64,000 bases of DNA, from NCBI GenBank assembly GCA_903873585.1, contig CAIQOV010000046.1:1-64000 (forward strand). The letters are read 5' to 3'. A program made the position numbers and the translations under genes. The DNA comes from an uncultured Rhodobacterales bacterium. GTDB lineage: Bacteria; Pseudomonadota; Alphaproteobacteria; Rhodobacterales; Rhodobacteraceae. Positions 25,142 to 34,423 of the stretch are shown here, one piece after another (position 1 is the stretch's first letter; every line of letters starts with the position of its first letter). Under the pieces are notes generated by a model. It worked only from the letters and a program-made list of their open reading frames with translations. It was not told the origin of the DNA and did not search any database.

Positions 25142-25872
25142 GGGGCTGGCAACGCCTTGGCCCCACGGCGGGGATCAAGGCTTGGGCCGATGCCGCGCTG
25201 CCTTTGGCGCAGGCGGCATTGGCTGCAACCAACGATCCGCTGCGCTGTGGTGGCACTTGGGCTGTGGGGTTGGACCTGCTGCCCAATGAAGACACGGGCA
25301 GGGTAGGGGGCGTTGATCTGCCTTGGGCCGATCTGGGCCTTGTGCGCGAACCGCTGCACCGCGCGCAGCTTTCCACCATTCATCCGAACTACCCCCAGCC
25401 CTCTGCCGAGGAAAGTGCCACGGCCTATGCGTTCCGCCTGAACCGCGATGCCGCGCATTTGGATGGGCTGTTGCCCATCGGCCCAGACCGTCACCGCATG
25501 GTCAAAGAACCCCATGCGTGGATCTTGGGCCTGCCGCTGAACCTGTCTGACGCCTCGCCCTTGGTGGTGTGGGAGGGCAGCCATTTGATCTTGCAAGAAG
25601 CCCTGCGCGAGGCTTTGGCCCCGCATAAGCCCGAAACATGGGGCGATGTGGATGTGACGCAAGCCTACACCGCCGCCCGCCGCCGCATCTTTGAAACTTG
25701 CCGCCGCATTCCGCTTCAGGTGCGCCCCGGAGAGGCCACCTTGCTGCACCGCCTGACCCTGCACGGCGTGGCCCCGTGGGAGGCGGGGGCCACAGCCCCG
25801 CCCGAAGGCCGCATCATCGCCTATTTCCGCCCGCTGATGGGGTCAGTGCAAGACTGGCTGCTGCATCCCTAA
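25135..25872 (+). CDS. Putative Fe(II)/2-oxoglutarate-type oxygenase-like protein
   Basis: A 245-residue protein with no close characterised relative that I recognise. It shows an HxD motif (DAAHLDGL), WILGLPLNLSDASPLVVWEGSH, then LLHRLTLHGVAPW and GRIIAYFRP. The order His-X-Asp, distal His, Arg is that of phytanoyl-CoA-type dioxygenases. The assignment is by motif order only. The start overlaps the TauE/SafE stop by 7 bp, which suggests the permease supplies or removes its substrate. Its stop overlaps the stop of the convergent protease gene. Confidence 0.6.
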   Translation: MVRGWQRLGPTAGIKAWADAALPLAQAALAATNDPLRCGGTWAVGLDLLPNEDTGRVGGVDLPWADLGLVREPLHRAQLSTIHPNYPQPSAEESATAYAFRLNRDAAHLDGLLPIGPDRHRMVKEPHAWILGLPLNLSDASPLVVWEGSHLILQEALREALAPHKPETWGDVDVTQAYTAARRRIFETCRRIPLQVRPGEATLLHRLTLHGVAPWEAGATAPPEGRIIAYFRPLMGSVQDWLLHP

Positions 25873-26441
25873 CGGCGCAGCACCATCTGATCGCCGGAAA
25901 TGGTGATCTGGAACTGGCTTAGGTATGACATGCCCAAAAGCGAGCCGTCCATGTCCCCCTCGTTTACCGAGGCCCCAAGGCTTGCATCGCGAAACGGCCC
26001 AAAGCGCACATCGCCCAATTCCACCCGTGCGGTGCGCACGGGGCCATTGGCGGTGAAGGCTTGGCCCAGATACAACAACCCAGCCGGATCAAACCCCAGT
26101 TTGCGCGCATCGGCTTGGGTTAGCACCACATCTGACGCGCCCGTGTCGACCATGAAAGAAATCTGTTGCCCCTGAATTTCTAGCTGGGCGTAATAATGGC
26201 CATCTTCGGCGCGGGGCAGGGTGACTTCGGCCTCCCCCGCTTGCTGGCTGGGCCGCATCCCGCGCGTGATATCGCCCCATAGGCCATAGACGGCCATCAA
26301 ACCCAAAAGGATCATCCCCCAAGCGAGGGCCATCTTAACCGTGCGCCCCAAGCCCTTGCGCAGTTCGACAATCGCCCAACCGGCCAAGGTGGAGAGCAAA
26401 AGGCCCAGATAAATCAGGCGCATCACGGTATCGTCGGGCAT
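25869..26441 (-). CDS. Membrane-anchored retropepsin-like aspartic protease (clan AA, TIGR02281-type)
   Basis: A 190-residue protein with two N-terminal hydrophobic segments, then a single retropepsin-like domain. This contains the catalytic motif FMVDTGASDVVLT and the conserved GLLGMSYLSQF type of ending (here GSLLGMSYLSQFQITISGD). One Asp per chain implies activity as a dimer. The substrate of bacterial clan AA proteases is unknown. The gene is convergent with the oxygenase-like gene. Confidence 0.87.
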   Translation of the reverse strand: MPDDTVMRLIYLGLLLSTLAGWAIVELRKGLGRTVKMALAWGMILLGLMAVYGLWGDITRGMRPSQQAGEAEVTLPRAEDGHYYAQLEIQGQQISFMVDTGASDVVLTQADARKLGFDPAGLLYLGQAFTANGPVRTARVELGDVRFGPFRDASLGASVNEGDMDGSLLGMSYLSQFQITISGDQMVLRR

Positions 26442-26496
26442 CAGGGGGCCTTTCGGGCAAACAACCCAAGGTAGCTAAGCGCCACAGGCCCCCGCT

Positions 26497-28350
26497 TCAA
26501 GCCGCTTGCGCGGCTTCTAGCTTTTCGGTGGCAGACAGCCACATGGCTTCGGCACGGTCCAAAGCCTCCATCACTTCGGAATACTTGCGGTTCCACGTTT
26601 CCAACTCGCCAATACGGGCGGCTTCGTACAATGCGGGGTCAGCCAGCTTTTTGGCCAGCTTGTCGCGCATATCGTTGATTTTTTCCAAACGCTCTTCGCA
26701 TTTGCGCACTTCGGATCGCAGAAGCAAAACTTCGTCGCGCGACAGTTTCTTGGGCTTGTCGATGGGCTTTGCGGCAGGCTTTGCCACTTCGTCGCCTGCC
26801 AAAAGCTGGCGGCGGTAGGCTTCTAAGTCGTCGGTGTAAGGGGTGACCGCGCCGTTTTTGACCAGCCAAAGCCGGTCAGCGACCAGCCCCAACAGGTGCA
26901 TATCGTGGCTGACCAGCACAACCGCGCCTTTATATTGGGTTAACGCTTCCACCAGCGCCTCGCGGCTTTCGATATCAAGGTGGTTGGTCGGTTCGTCCAA
27001 TATCAGCAGATGCGGCGCTTCGATTGTCGCCAACAGCAGCGACAGGCGCGCCTTTTGCCCGCCTGAAAGACGGCCCACAGCGGTTTCGGCCTGATCGGGG
27101 CCTAGGCCAAAGCCTGCAAGGCGCGCACGCAGGCGGGCTTGCTGCTCCAAGGGCTTGACGGCCTGAATGTGCTGCAAGGGCGTTTCGTCAATGTGCAGCT
27201 CATCCACCTGATGCTGGGCAAAATAGCCGATGCGCAGCTTGGAGGACCGTGTGATCTTGCCGTCTTGCGCCACCAGTTTGCCTGCCAGCAGCTTGGACAG
27301 GGTCGATTTGCCCTGACCATTGCGGCCCAACAACGCAATGCGGTCGTCTTGGTCTATCCGCAGGTTCAGCTTTTTCAAAACGGGCGGCCCGCCGTAGCCC
27401 ACAGCGCAACCGTCCATGTTGATGATCGGCGGGGCGAGTTCTTCGGGCTCTGGGAAGGTAAAGACCACGGCCTTCGCCTCTTCGGGCGGGGTGATCAGCG
27501 TCATCTTTTCCAGCATCTTGACGCGCGATTGGGCCTGCACGGCCTTAGATGCCTTGGCTTTGAAGCGGTCGACAAAGCTTTGCAAATGCGCGCGGCGGGC
27601 GTCTTGCTTTTTCGCCTCAGCCGCTTGGTTGGCGCGGCGTTCGGCCAATTGGCGCGCGAATTGGTCGTAAGGGCCGTTCCACAGTGTCAGCTTCTTTTGA
27701 TCAAGGTGCAAAATGGCCCCGACCGCTCGGTTCAACAGACCACGGTCGTGGCTGATGATGATGACGGTGTGGGGGTACTTTTGCAGGTAGCTTTCCAGCC
27801 ACAAAGCGCCTTCCAGATCAAGGTAGTTGGTCGGTTCGTCAAGCAGCAGGTAATCGGGCTGGGCAAACAGCACACCGGCCAAAGCCACGCGCATCCGCCA
27901 GCCGCCGGAAAAGTCGGAACAGGGGCGGCGCTGCGCTTCGGGTTCAAAGCCCAAACCGCGCAGGATAGAGGCAGCGCGGGCCTCGGCACTCCACGCATCA
28001 ATATCGTTCAGGCGGGCTTGGATGTCACCGATGCGGTGGGCATCGGTGGCCGTCTCGGCCTCGGCCAGCAGGGCCGCGCGTTCGGTATCGGCGGCCAGAA
28101 CCGTGTCAAGCAAAGACACATCCGATCCGGGCACCTCTTGCGCCACCCCGCCGATGCGCGCGCGGTTGGGCATGGAAATGGACCCACCCTCAAGGGCCAG
28201 CTCGCCCTTGATGATGCGAAAGAGCGTGGTCTTGCCCGCCCCGTTGCGGCCAACAATGCCCACCTTGTGGCCCGTGGGAATGGTGGCAGAGGCCCCTTCA
28301 AACAGCGGGCGGCCTTCGACAGAATAGGTGATGTTTTCGATTTTTAACAT
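26497..28350 (-). CDS. ABC-F family ATPase (YheS/Uup-like ribosome-associated)
   Basis: A 617-residue soluble protein with two ABC domains and no membrane segments. Walker A motifs are GRNGAGKTT and GRNGQGKST. Signatures are SGGWRMRVALAG and SGGQKARLSLL. Walker B regions are LLLDEPTNYLD and LILDEPTNHLD. A charged linker between the domains and a C-terminal coiled coil (EVRKCEERLEKINDMRDKLAKK) are typical. ABC-F proteins act on the ribosomal E site; the subtype is most like YheS. The start is at MLKIENITYS; upstream in-frame codons lack similarity. Confidence 0.92.
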   Translation of the reverse strand: MLKIENITYSVEGRPLFEGASATIPTGHKVGIVGRNGAGKTTLFRIIKGELALEGGSISMPNRARIGGVAQEVPGSDVSLLDTVLAADTERAALLAEAETATDAHRIGDIQARLNDIDAWSAEARAASILRGLGFEPEAQRRPCSDFSGGWRMRVALAGVLFAQPDYLLLDEPTNYLDLEGALWLESYLQKYPHTVIIISHDRGLLNRAVGAILHLDQKKLTLWNGPYDQFARQLAERRANQAAEAKKQDARRAHLQSFVDRFKAKASKAVQAQSRVKMLEKMTLITPPEEAKAVVFTFPEPEELAPPIINMDGCAVGYGGPPVLKKLNLRIDQDDRIALLGRNGQGKSTLSKLLAGKLVAQDGKITRSSKLRIGYFAQHQVDELHIDETPLQHIQAVKPLEQQARLRARLAGFGLGPDQAETAVGRLSGGQKARLSLLLATIEAPHLLILDEPTNHLDIESREALVEALTQYKGAVVLVSHDMHLLGLVADRLWLVKNGAVTPYTDDLEAYRRQLLAGDEVAKPAAKPIDKPKKLSRDEVLLLRSEVRKCEERLEKINDMRDKLAKKLADPALYEAARIGELETWNRKYSEVMEALDRAEAMWLSATEKLEAAQAA

Positions 28351-28531
28351 GGCCACGGCCTTGCCCCACCTTGGGCCTGCGGTCAAGCACGGATGACACG
28401 GTTGGGCCTGCCCCCGCTTGGGGCGGCGCGCCAGATTGACGCTTTTCAAAACACCGGCCCCATGCTAGAGGCCCCGCCTGTGAAGCGGCCGGTTTTTTGC
28501 GCGCCGCGCGTCTTGTCAACTGGAGTCTCTC

Positions 28532-28954
28532 ATGGCCACCGAACGCACTCTGTCGATCATCAAACCCGATGCCACCAAGCGCAATCTGACTGGCAAAATC
28601 GTTGCCAAGTTTGAAGATGCGGGCCTGCGCGTTGTCGCATCCAAGCGCATCCACCTGTCGACTGCAACGGCTGGTGAATTCTACGCCGAGCATAAAGAGC
28701 GCGGTTTTTACGGCGAGTTGGTGGCCTATATGGCTTCCGAGCCGGTCGTGGTTCAAGTGCTAGAAGGCGAGAATGCCATTGCCAAGAACCGTGAAGTGAT
28801 GGGCGCAACCGATCCGGCCGCTGCGGCTGCGGGCACGATCCGCAAAGATTTTGCTTTGTCCAAGGGCGAAAATTCGGTGCACGGGTCGGATTCGCCTGCC
28901 GCTGCGGCGCGTGAGATTGCTTTCTTCTTCTCGGGCCTTGAACTGGTCGGCTGA
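28532..28954 (+). CDS. ndk: Nucleoside diphosphate kinase
   Basis: Transfers the gamma phosphate between nucleoside triphosphates and diphosphates through a phosphohistidine. The 140-residue protein starts [18 protein letters not shown] and has the active-site His in [17 protein letters not shown], the family signature. GGAG lies 8 bp before the start. An intrinsic terminator follows the gene. Confidence 0.97.
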   Translation: MATERTLSIIKPDATKRNLTGKIVAKFEDAGLRVVASKRIHLSTATAGEFYAEHKERGFYGELVAYMASEPVVVQVLEGENAIAKNREVMGATDPAAAAAGTIRKDFALSKGENSVHGSDSPAAAAREIAFFFSGLELVG

Positions 28955-28975
28955 TAGGGCGCAAAGGTAAAGATT

Positions 28976-29009
28976 GGCCCGCAGTTTCACCAGATTGCGG
29001 GCCGTTTTA
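28976..29009 (+). terminator. Intrinsic terminator of ndk
   Basis: Stem GGCCCGCA/TGCGGGCC with a 12-nt loop is followed by GTTTTATG, starting 21 bp after the ndk stop. The minus-strand side reads AATCTTTACC, so it may also help end the convergent TfoX-domain gene. Confidence 0.82.
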
Positions 29010-29038
29010 TGTGCGCTTTGGCGCGATGACGCCAAAGT

Positions 29039-29078
29039 AATTCAACGCCGCTTCTAATTCAGAGCGTTCGGTTGAATT
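29039..29078. other. Nested inverted repeat downstream of the TfoX-domain gene
   Basis: Arms AATTCAAC and GTTGAATT enclose a smaller CGCT/AGCG stem. It lies between the ndk terminator and the stop of the convergent TfoX-domain gene, with no T run on either side. Possibly a transcript 3' end structure. Confidence 0.4.
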
Positions 29079-29087
29079 GCATTGCGC

Positions 29088-29339
29088 TTAGAGCGCGTCA
29101 AATCTGACGCGCAGGGTTTTTTTCTCATCGCCTTTGCAATCATTCCACGGGCGATCTTGCAGCGCCATAACAAGCACATAATAGCCAATGAAATGCGCGG
29201 GCAACCCCGCCATCAGCCAAGCGCGGTAAGCCGCATCGGCCCCCATCTCACGCAGGTCTTCGGCACTGGTGATGCCGGCCTTGGCAAACTGCGCCTCGGT
29301 CGCGGGGCCAAGGTTGCGAATCGTCGAGATGGCGGACAT
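29088..29339 (-). CDS. TfoX C-terminal-domain protein
   Basis: An 83-residue protein consisting of the TfoX/Sxy C-terminal helix-hairpin-helix-like domain alone (IRNLGPATEAQFAKAGITSAEDLREMGADAAYRAWL). In competence regulators this domain follows a TfoX N-terminal domain, which is absent here. Stand-alone versions are common and uncharacterised. A start 10 codons upstream (29369) is possible; MSAISTIRNLG is preferred by similarity. Confidence 0.8.
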   Translation of the reverse strand: MSAISTIRNLGPATEAQFAKAGITSAEDLREMGADAAYRAWLMAGLPAHFIGYYVLVMALQDRPWNDCKGDEKKTLRVRFDAL

Positions 29340-29630
29340 GGCGGCCCTAACTGATGCGGGTTTCGCCAAGACCTATCGCAGCGCGAAAGGTTTGCCCAGA
29401 TCGAGGCGATTGGGTTTGAAGATGCGCGTGGGGGTTTGAACATGCTGCGTTTTCAAGCGATCGTTGAAAACCTGACCCTTGTGAACAGGTCGGTGTTGTA
29501 AACCGCTTTGGCCCATGTTTGACTGACACCATCGTCTTTCGCCCCTTGAACAAAGTCTATTTTCGCCGTCCAGTCCCCCAAAAATCAAAAGCGGTTTAGG
29601 GTCAAAATATTGTCAATAAACAGGTAGATA
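29340..29630. other. Intergenic region upstream of the glycogen operon
   Basis: About 290 bp without a supportable gene. It contains a 23-bp inverted repeat at 29449-29471 (arms GTTTTCAA and TTGAAAAC) and two direct copies of GGGTTTGAANATGC 20 bp apart (29412 and 29432). It is AT-richer towards 29580-29640. The glg promoter should lie here; GATAAT at 29627 could be a -10 hexamer, but no convincing -35 partner is visible. Confidence 0.5.
29449..29471. repeat. Inverted repeat upstream of glgP (possible operator)
   Basis: GTTTTCAA and TTGAAAAC are separated by GCGATCG, itself nearly symmetrical. It lies about 160-180 bp upstream of glgP. A regulator-binding site is one reading; a hairpin is another. 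Confidence 0.45.
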
Positions 29631-32171
29631 ATGAAACTTTACCAGAAAATGTTTGCGGTAACAAAAAAAGCGCTCTTGAAAGGGCAAATGACCGCTTTGA
29701 TCCCCCCGCGCGCCTTGACGGTGCCGCTGGGCAGGGTAGGCTCGTTTCCTGACCTAGCCCAATCGGTGGACAATATTTTGAACGACCTTAGCCTATCGCC
29801 CAACAGCTTGCGCGCAGATGTTCTGCGGCATTTGACCTCGACCATTGGCAAAGATGTGCCCAATGCCTCGATCTTTGATTGGCGGATGGCTTTGTCTTTT
29901 GCAATGCGCGAACGCATTGTGGCGCCTTGGTTCGCCTCTACCCGCAGAACATGGGCGGAAGATCGCAAGCGCGTTTATTACCTGTCGATGGAGTTTCTGA
30001 TCGGCCGATTGCTGGAAGATGCCTGTGTCAACCTTGGGTTGCGCGACATGGCGATTGAGGTGATGGACGGCTTCGGCCAAGATTTTCGCGCGCTGGTTGA
30101 AGATGAACCTGATGCAGCGCTTGGCAATGGCGGTTTGGGCCGTTTGGCGGCTTGTTTTATGGAATCTATGGCAACGGTGGGCTGCCCCGCTTATGGCTAC
30201 GGCATTCGCTACGAACACGGTTTGTTTCGTCAAAGTTTTATCGGCGGGGAACAGCGCGAACAGCCCGATGATTGGCTGATACACCGCAACCCGTGGGAGT
30301 TTGAGCGGCCCGAAAGTGCATACACGATCCCCTTTAAAGGCACAGTTGAAACCCGAGATGGCCGTGAAGTTTGGGTGCCGGGCGAAACCGTTTATGCATC
30401 GGCCTACGATACGCCGGTGGTGGGGTGGCGCGGTAAGTGGGCAAACACGCTAAGGTTGTGGTCTGCGCTGCCAACGAAGCAATTCGACCTCGACCGGTTC
30501 AATCGCGGCGATTACACCGCCGCAGCCGAGCCTGAAGCGCTGGCGCGTACCCTTTCGCGTGTGCTTTACCCCGATGATACGACCTATCAGGGAAAAGAAC
30601 TGCGTCTGAAGCAGGAATTCTTTCTAACTTCTGCCGCGCTGCAAGACATCTTGCGCCGCTATTTGGCCAATCATTCTGATCTCAAAGCCCTGCCCAATTT
30701 CGTCGCAATTCAAATGAACGACACGCATCCCGCAATTGCCGGCCCCGAATTGGTTCGGCTTTTGGTAGATGATCACCATATGGAATTTGACGACGCCGTA
30801 AGCGTCGCGCAAAACTGCTTAGGCTATACCAATCACACGCTTTTGCCCGAAGCGCTGGAACGCTGGGCCACTTTTACCTTCGGCAATGTTCTGCCGCGCC
30901 ATATGCAAATTGTTGAGCGCATTGACGCTTGGCACCGCAATGCCAACCCGTCGCGGCCACATTATGTGGGCATCGTAAAACACCATGAAGTGCGCATGGG
31001 CGAATTGGCTTTTATCATGGCGCACAAGGTGAATGGTGTTTCAGCACTGCATTCCGACTTGGTGAAAACGTCGCTGTTTCCAGAGTTGGACCGTCTGCAT
31101 CCGGGTCGGATCATAAATGAAACCAACGGCGTAACACCGCGCCGTTGGCTAAAAATGTGCAATCAACCTCTGTCGGGATTAATAACTGAAACGATCGGGC
31201 AGGGTTGGGAAAGCAACCTTGACCGCTTGAAAGAGTTAGAACCCGCCATTGAAACGACCTCTTTCCGCGCTGATTTTGGCAGCGCCAAGCGGGCGAATAA
31301 GGTTGCTTTGGCTGCTTGGATCAAGTCGCAATGTGGCATAACTGTCAACCCCGACGCTTTGTTTGACGTGCAAATCAAACGTATTCACGAATATAAGCGT
31401 CAGCTTTTAAATGTGCTGCAAACTGTCGCACATTGGAACCGTCTACGCGAAAATCCGGGTGGCTCACACATTCCGCGCGTTAAGATATTCGGTGGTAAAT
31501 CAGCGCCTGGTTATGCGGTCGCCAAGGAAATAATTCATCTTATCAATGATGTAGCGTCAGTCATTAACGCAGATCCGGTAACAGGTGATTTGCTGAAAGT
31601 GGTTTATCCGGCGAATTACAATGTGTCGATGGCTGAACGTCTTGTCCCCGGCACTGATCTGTCCGAACAAATCTCGACCGCGGGTAAAGAGGCATCAGGC
31701 ACCGGAAACATGAAATTCATGATAAACGGTGCGCTGACGATTGGCACCTTGGACGGGGCGAATGTGGAAATATTGCAAGAGGTTGGGGCAGAAAACTTTT
31801 TTTTATTTGGCATGACAACAGATGAAGCCAACACGCGCCGTGAAAATCCTGATCACGCGCGCCACGCGATTGAGGCGAGTCCCGCTTTGCAAGTTGTGTT
31901 GCAACAAATTGCAGATGGTGTTTTTTCGCCCGGTCATGCCGACCGCTATCATGATCTTGTTCATCGCATTTGGAACCACGATTATTTCCTCGTGGCTTCG
32001 GATTTTGATGCCTATGATCTTGCTCAAATCGAGGTTGACAAAGCCTTCGCCGACCGTGATCGCTGGACTAAAATGGCTGCATTAAATACAGCACGATCTG
32101 GTTTCTTCTCTTCGGATCGCACGATCCGCAACTACATGCGCGATATTTGGTCGATCCCATCGGCTTTATGA
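29631..32171 (+). CDS. glgP: Glycogen phosphorylase
   Basis: Pyridoxal-phosphate enzyme that releases glucose-1-phosphate from glycogen chains. The protein is 846 residues from this ATG. An internal ATG at 29688 (MTALIPPRALTVPLG, behind AAAGGG) gives 827 residues and fits the family N-terminus at least as well, so the start is uncertain. Family features are YYLSMEFLIGRLL, DAALGNGGLGRLAACFMES, and EASGTGNMKFMINGALTIGT containing the PLP-binding lysine (31713-31715). It is first in glgP-glgB-glgC-glgA-glgX-pgm. The second half and glgB use more A/T at third positions than the genes downstream. Confidence 0.95.
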   Translation: MKLYQKMFAVTKKALLKGQMTALIPPRALTVPLGRVGSFPDLAQSVDNILNDLSLSPNSLRADVLRHLTSTIGKDVPNASIFDWRMALSFAMRERIVAPWFASTRRTWAEDRKRVYYLSMEFLIGRLLEDACVNLGLRDMAIEVMDGFGQDFRALVEDEPDAALGNGGLGRLAACFMESMATVGCPAYGYGIRYEHGLFRQSFIGGEQREQPDDWLIHRNPWEFERPESAYTIPFKGTVETRDGREVWVPGETVYASAYDTPVVGWRGKWANTLRLWSALPTKQFDLDRFNRGDYTAAAEPEALARTLSRVLYPDDTTYQGKELRLKQEFFLTSAALQDILRRYLANHSDLKALPNFVAIQMNDTHPAIAGPELVRLLVDDHHMEFDDAVSVAQNCLGYTNHTLLPEALERWATFTFGNVLPRHMQIVERIDAWHRNANPSRPHYVGIVKHHEVRMGELAFIMAHKVNGVSALHSDLVKTSLFPELDRLHPGRIINETNGVTPRRWLKMCNQPLSGLITETIGQGWESNLDRLKELEPAIETTSFRADFGSAKRANKVALAAWIKSQCGITVNPDALFDVQIKRIHEYKRQLLNVLQTVAHWNRLRENPGGSHIPRVKIFGGKSAPGYAVAKEIIHLINDVASVINADPVTGDLLKVVYPANYNVSMAERLVPGTDLSEQISTAGKEASGTGNMKFMINGALTIGTLDGANVEILQEVGAENFFLFGMTTDEANTRRENPDHARHAIEASPALQVVLQQIADGVFSPGHADRYHDLVHRIWNHDYFLVASDFDAYDLAQIEVDKAFADRDRWTKMAALNTARSGFFSSDRTIRNYMRDIWSIPSAL

Positions 32172-32198
32172 TTTCGGGTGAAAGATAAAGGACTTTAA

Positions 32199-34382
32199 AT
32201 GACGCATCTTCTTCTCGACCCGGGCGCCGCTTTGGCCATCGCAGAGGGGCGTCACGGTGCACCGTTCGACGTACTGGGCCCGCACCCGAGGGGGAAAGAT
32301 TGGGTGGTAACGGCTTACGTGCCGGGGGCGACTAAATTGCATGTTTTGACCACTGTTAAAACATCAAATCCGATTGAAGCGACGCCTGTGTCAGGGTTGG
32401 AGGGATTTTTTCAAGCAGTCTTGCCTAAAAGAATTCCGTACCGCTTTCGGGCTTCAAATGATCTTACCGAATGGGAATTTGACGACGCGTATCGGTTTAG
32501 TCCCGTCTTGGGCGAGATGGACGAATATTTGCTTGGCGAAGGTACGCATCGCCGGATGTGGCAGGTGCTTGGTGCCCATTTAATGACGCATGAAAACACG
32601 CCAGGCGTGCATTTTGCGGTTTGGGCACCTCATGCACAACGGGTTTCCGTCGTCGGTGATTTCAACCTATGGGATGGTCGTCGCCACCCGATGCGTCTGC
32701 GCGGGGCGACTGGGGTTTGGGAAATTTTTGTTCCAGACTTAAAAGAGGGTAATAGCTACAAATACGAAATTCGGATGCACAACGGTGTAATTTTGCCGCT
32801 TAAAGCTGATCCGGTTGGCTTTGGGTCGGAGCATCCGCCCGCAAACGCCAGCGTCGTGCGTGATATTTCGCCGCGCGATTGGGGTGATGGCGATTGGATG
32901 AAGACGCGCGCCACCAAACAAAATATCGACGCGCCAATTTCGATTTATGAAGTTCATCTGGGGTCATGGAAGCGTGCCCCGGGAAATCGGATGCTGTCGT
33001 ATTTGGAATTGGCCGATCAATTGGTGGGTTACGCTGCCGACATGGGTTTCACCCATCTTGAAGTGCTGCCCGTTTCGGAATATCCATTTGACGGGTCTTG
33101 GGGTTATCAACCTGTGGGGATGTTTGCCCCAACAATTCGTCATGGCACGCCAGAAGAGTTTCGTGCTTTGGTGGAAGCCGCGCATCTTAAAGGCATTGGT
33201 ATTCTGATTGATTGGGTGCCTGGTCATTTTCCAAGTGATGCCCATGGTTTGGGTTATTTTGATGGCACAGCGCTTTATGAACATGAAGATCCGCGTCAAG
33301 GTTTTCATCCCGACTGGAACACTTTGATCTATAATTATGGCCGGATTGAGGTGTCGAATTATTTGATTTCAAACGCTTTGTACTGGCTTGAAGAGTATCA
33401 TGTCGATGGAATGCGCGTTGATGCTGTGGCATCAATGCTTTATCGCGATTTCAGCCGCGAAGCTGGCCAATGGATTCCGAATAAAGATGGTGGGCGTGAG
33501 AATTACGAAGTTATTGCAACTTTACAACGCACCAATACGATCTGTTACGGTCAAGTTCCCGGAATTATGACGGTTGCGGAAGAATCTTCGACCTTTCCGG
33601 GGGTTACGCGGCCTGTCGACAGTGGCGGGCTTGGCTTTGGGTTTAAGTGGAATATGGGGTGGATGAACGACACCCTGTCTTACATGAAAAAAGACCCGCT
33701 GTTTCGCAAATACAACCATCATCAGATGACCTTTGCGTCATCCTATGCGTGGTCGGAAAATTTTGTCCTGCCTATCAGCCATGACGAAGTTGTTCATGGC
33801 AAAGGGTCGATGCTGGGTAAAATGCCGGGCAATTCTGAAGAAAAGTTCGCAAACTTGCGGGCTTTTTATGGGTTCATGTGGGCGCATCCGGGTAAGAAAT
33901 TGTTGTTCATGGGGCAGGAATTTGCACAAGGGGCAGAGTGGAATCATAAGCAAAGCCTTGATTGGCATCAATTAGATATCCCTGCCCATGCGGGCGTTCA
34001 AAATTTGGTGCGCGATTTGAATCGGGTTTACCGCGAAAACCCTGCGCTTTACGTGAACGATTCGCGGTATGAGGGGTTTGAGTGGATCGATGCCAACAAC
34101 GCGGAAGGGTCAACCTATGCGTGGTTGCGTAAGGGCAAGTCAGATGATCCAATGGTGGCAGTGGTTTGCAATATGACGCCGGTCGAACGTCGTATGCGTT
34201 TGGGTTTGCCCGCCCTGGGAAGTTGGACGGAAATTCTAAACACGGATTCCGCGATTTACGGCGGGGGAAATCGTGGCAATATGGGACTGCTAAAGGTTGA
34301 AAATGAGGCGTGGAACGGCATGGCGCAATCGGCCATGGTTACTTTGCCACCGCTTTCGACGATCTATTTTCGACACGACTGA
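32199..34382 (+). CDS. glgB: 1,4-alpha-glucan branching enzyme GlgB
   Basis: GH13 enzyme that makes alpha-1,6 branches. The 727-residue protein has an N-terminal glgB-type region and a CBM48 module ([21 protein letters not shown]), then the catalytic barrel. GH13 regions are visible: [27 protein letters not shown] with the nucleophile Asp, [15 protein letters not shown] with the acid/base Glu, and [13 protein letters not shown]. An AAAGGAC ribosome site precedes the ATG. It follows glgP by 27 bp. Codon use is AT-shifted as in glgP. Confidence 0.97.
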   Translation: MTHLLLDPGAALAIAEGRHGAPFDVLGPHPRGKDWVVTAYVPGATKLHVLTTVKTSNPIEATPVSGLEGFFQAVLPKRIPYRFRASNDLTEWEFDDAYRFSPVLGEMDEYLLGEGTHRRMWQVLGAHLMTHENTPGVHFAVWAPHAQRVSVVGDFNLWDGRRHPMRLRGATGVWEIFVPDLKEGNSYKYEIRMHNGVILPLKADPVGFGSEHPPANASVVRDISPRDWGDGDWMKTRATKQNIDAPISIYEVHLGSWKRAPGNRMLSYLELADQLVGYAADMGFTHLEVLPVSEYPFDGSWGYQPVGMFAPTIRHGTPEEFRALVEAAHLKGIGILIDWVPGHFPSDAHGLGYFDGTALYEHEDPRQGFHPDWNTLIYNYGRIEVSNYLISNALYWLEEYHVDGMRVDAVASMLYRDFSREAGQWIPNKDGGRENYEVIATLQRTNTICYGQVPGIMTVAEESSTFPGVTRPVDSGGLGFGFKWNMGWMNDTLSYMKKDPLFRKYNHHQMTFASSYAWSENFVLPISHDEVVHGKGSMLGKMPGNSEEKFANLRAFYGFMWAHPGKKLLFMGQEFAQGAEWNHKQSLDWHQLDIPAHAGVQNLVRDLNRVYRENPALYVNDSRYEGFEWIDANNAEGSTYAWLRKGKSDDPMVAVVCNMTPVERRMRLGLPALGSWTEILNTDSAIYGGGNRGNMGLLKVENEAWNGMAQSAMVTLPPLSTIYFRHD

Positions 34383-34423
34383 CGACAAAATGCGGCAAAG
34401 ACCGCACATCTCGGGAGGATGAC

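Noticed and set aside
27139-28347. 402-codon open frame opposite the ABC-F gene
   Set aside because: Mirror of two intact ABC domains; no recognisable protein pattern and no ribosome site of note.
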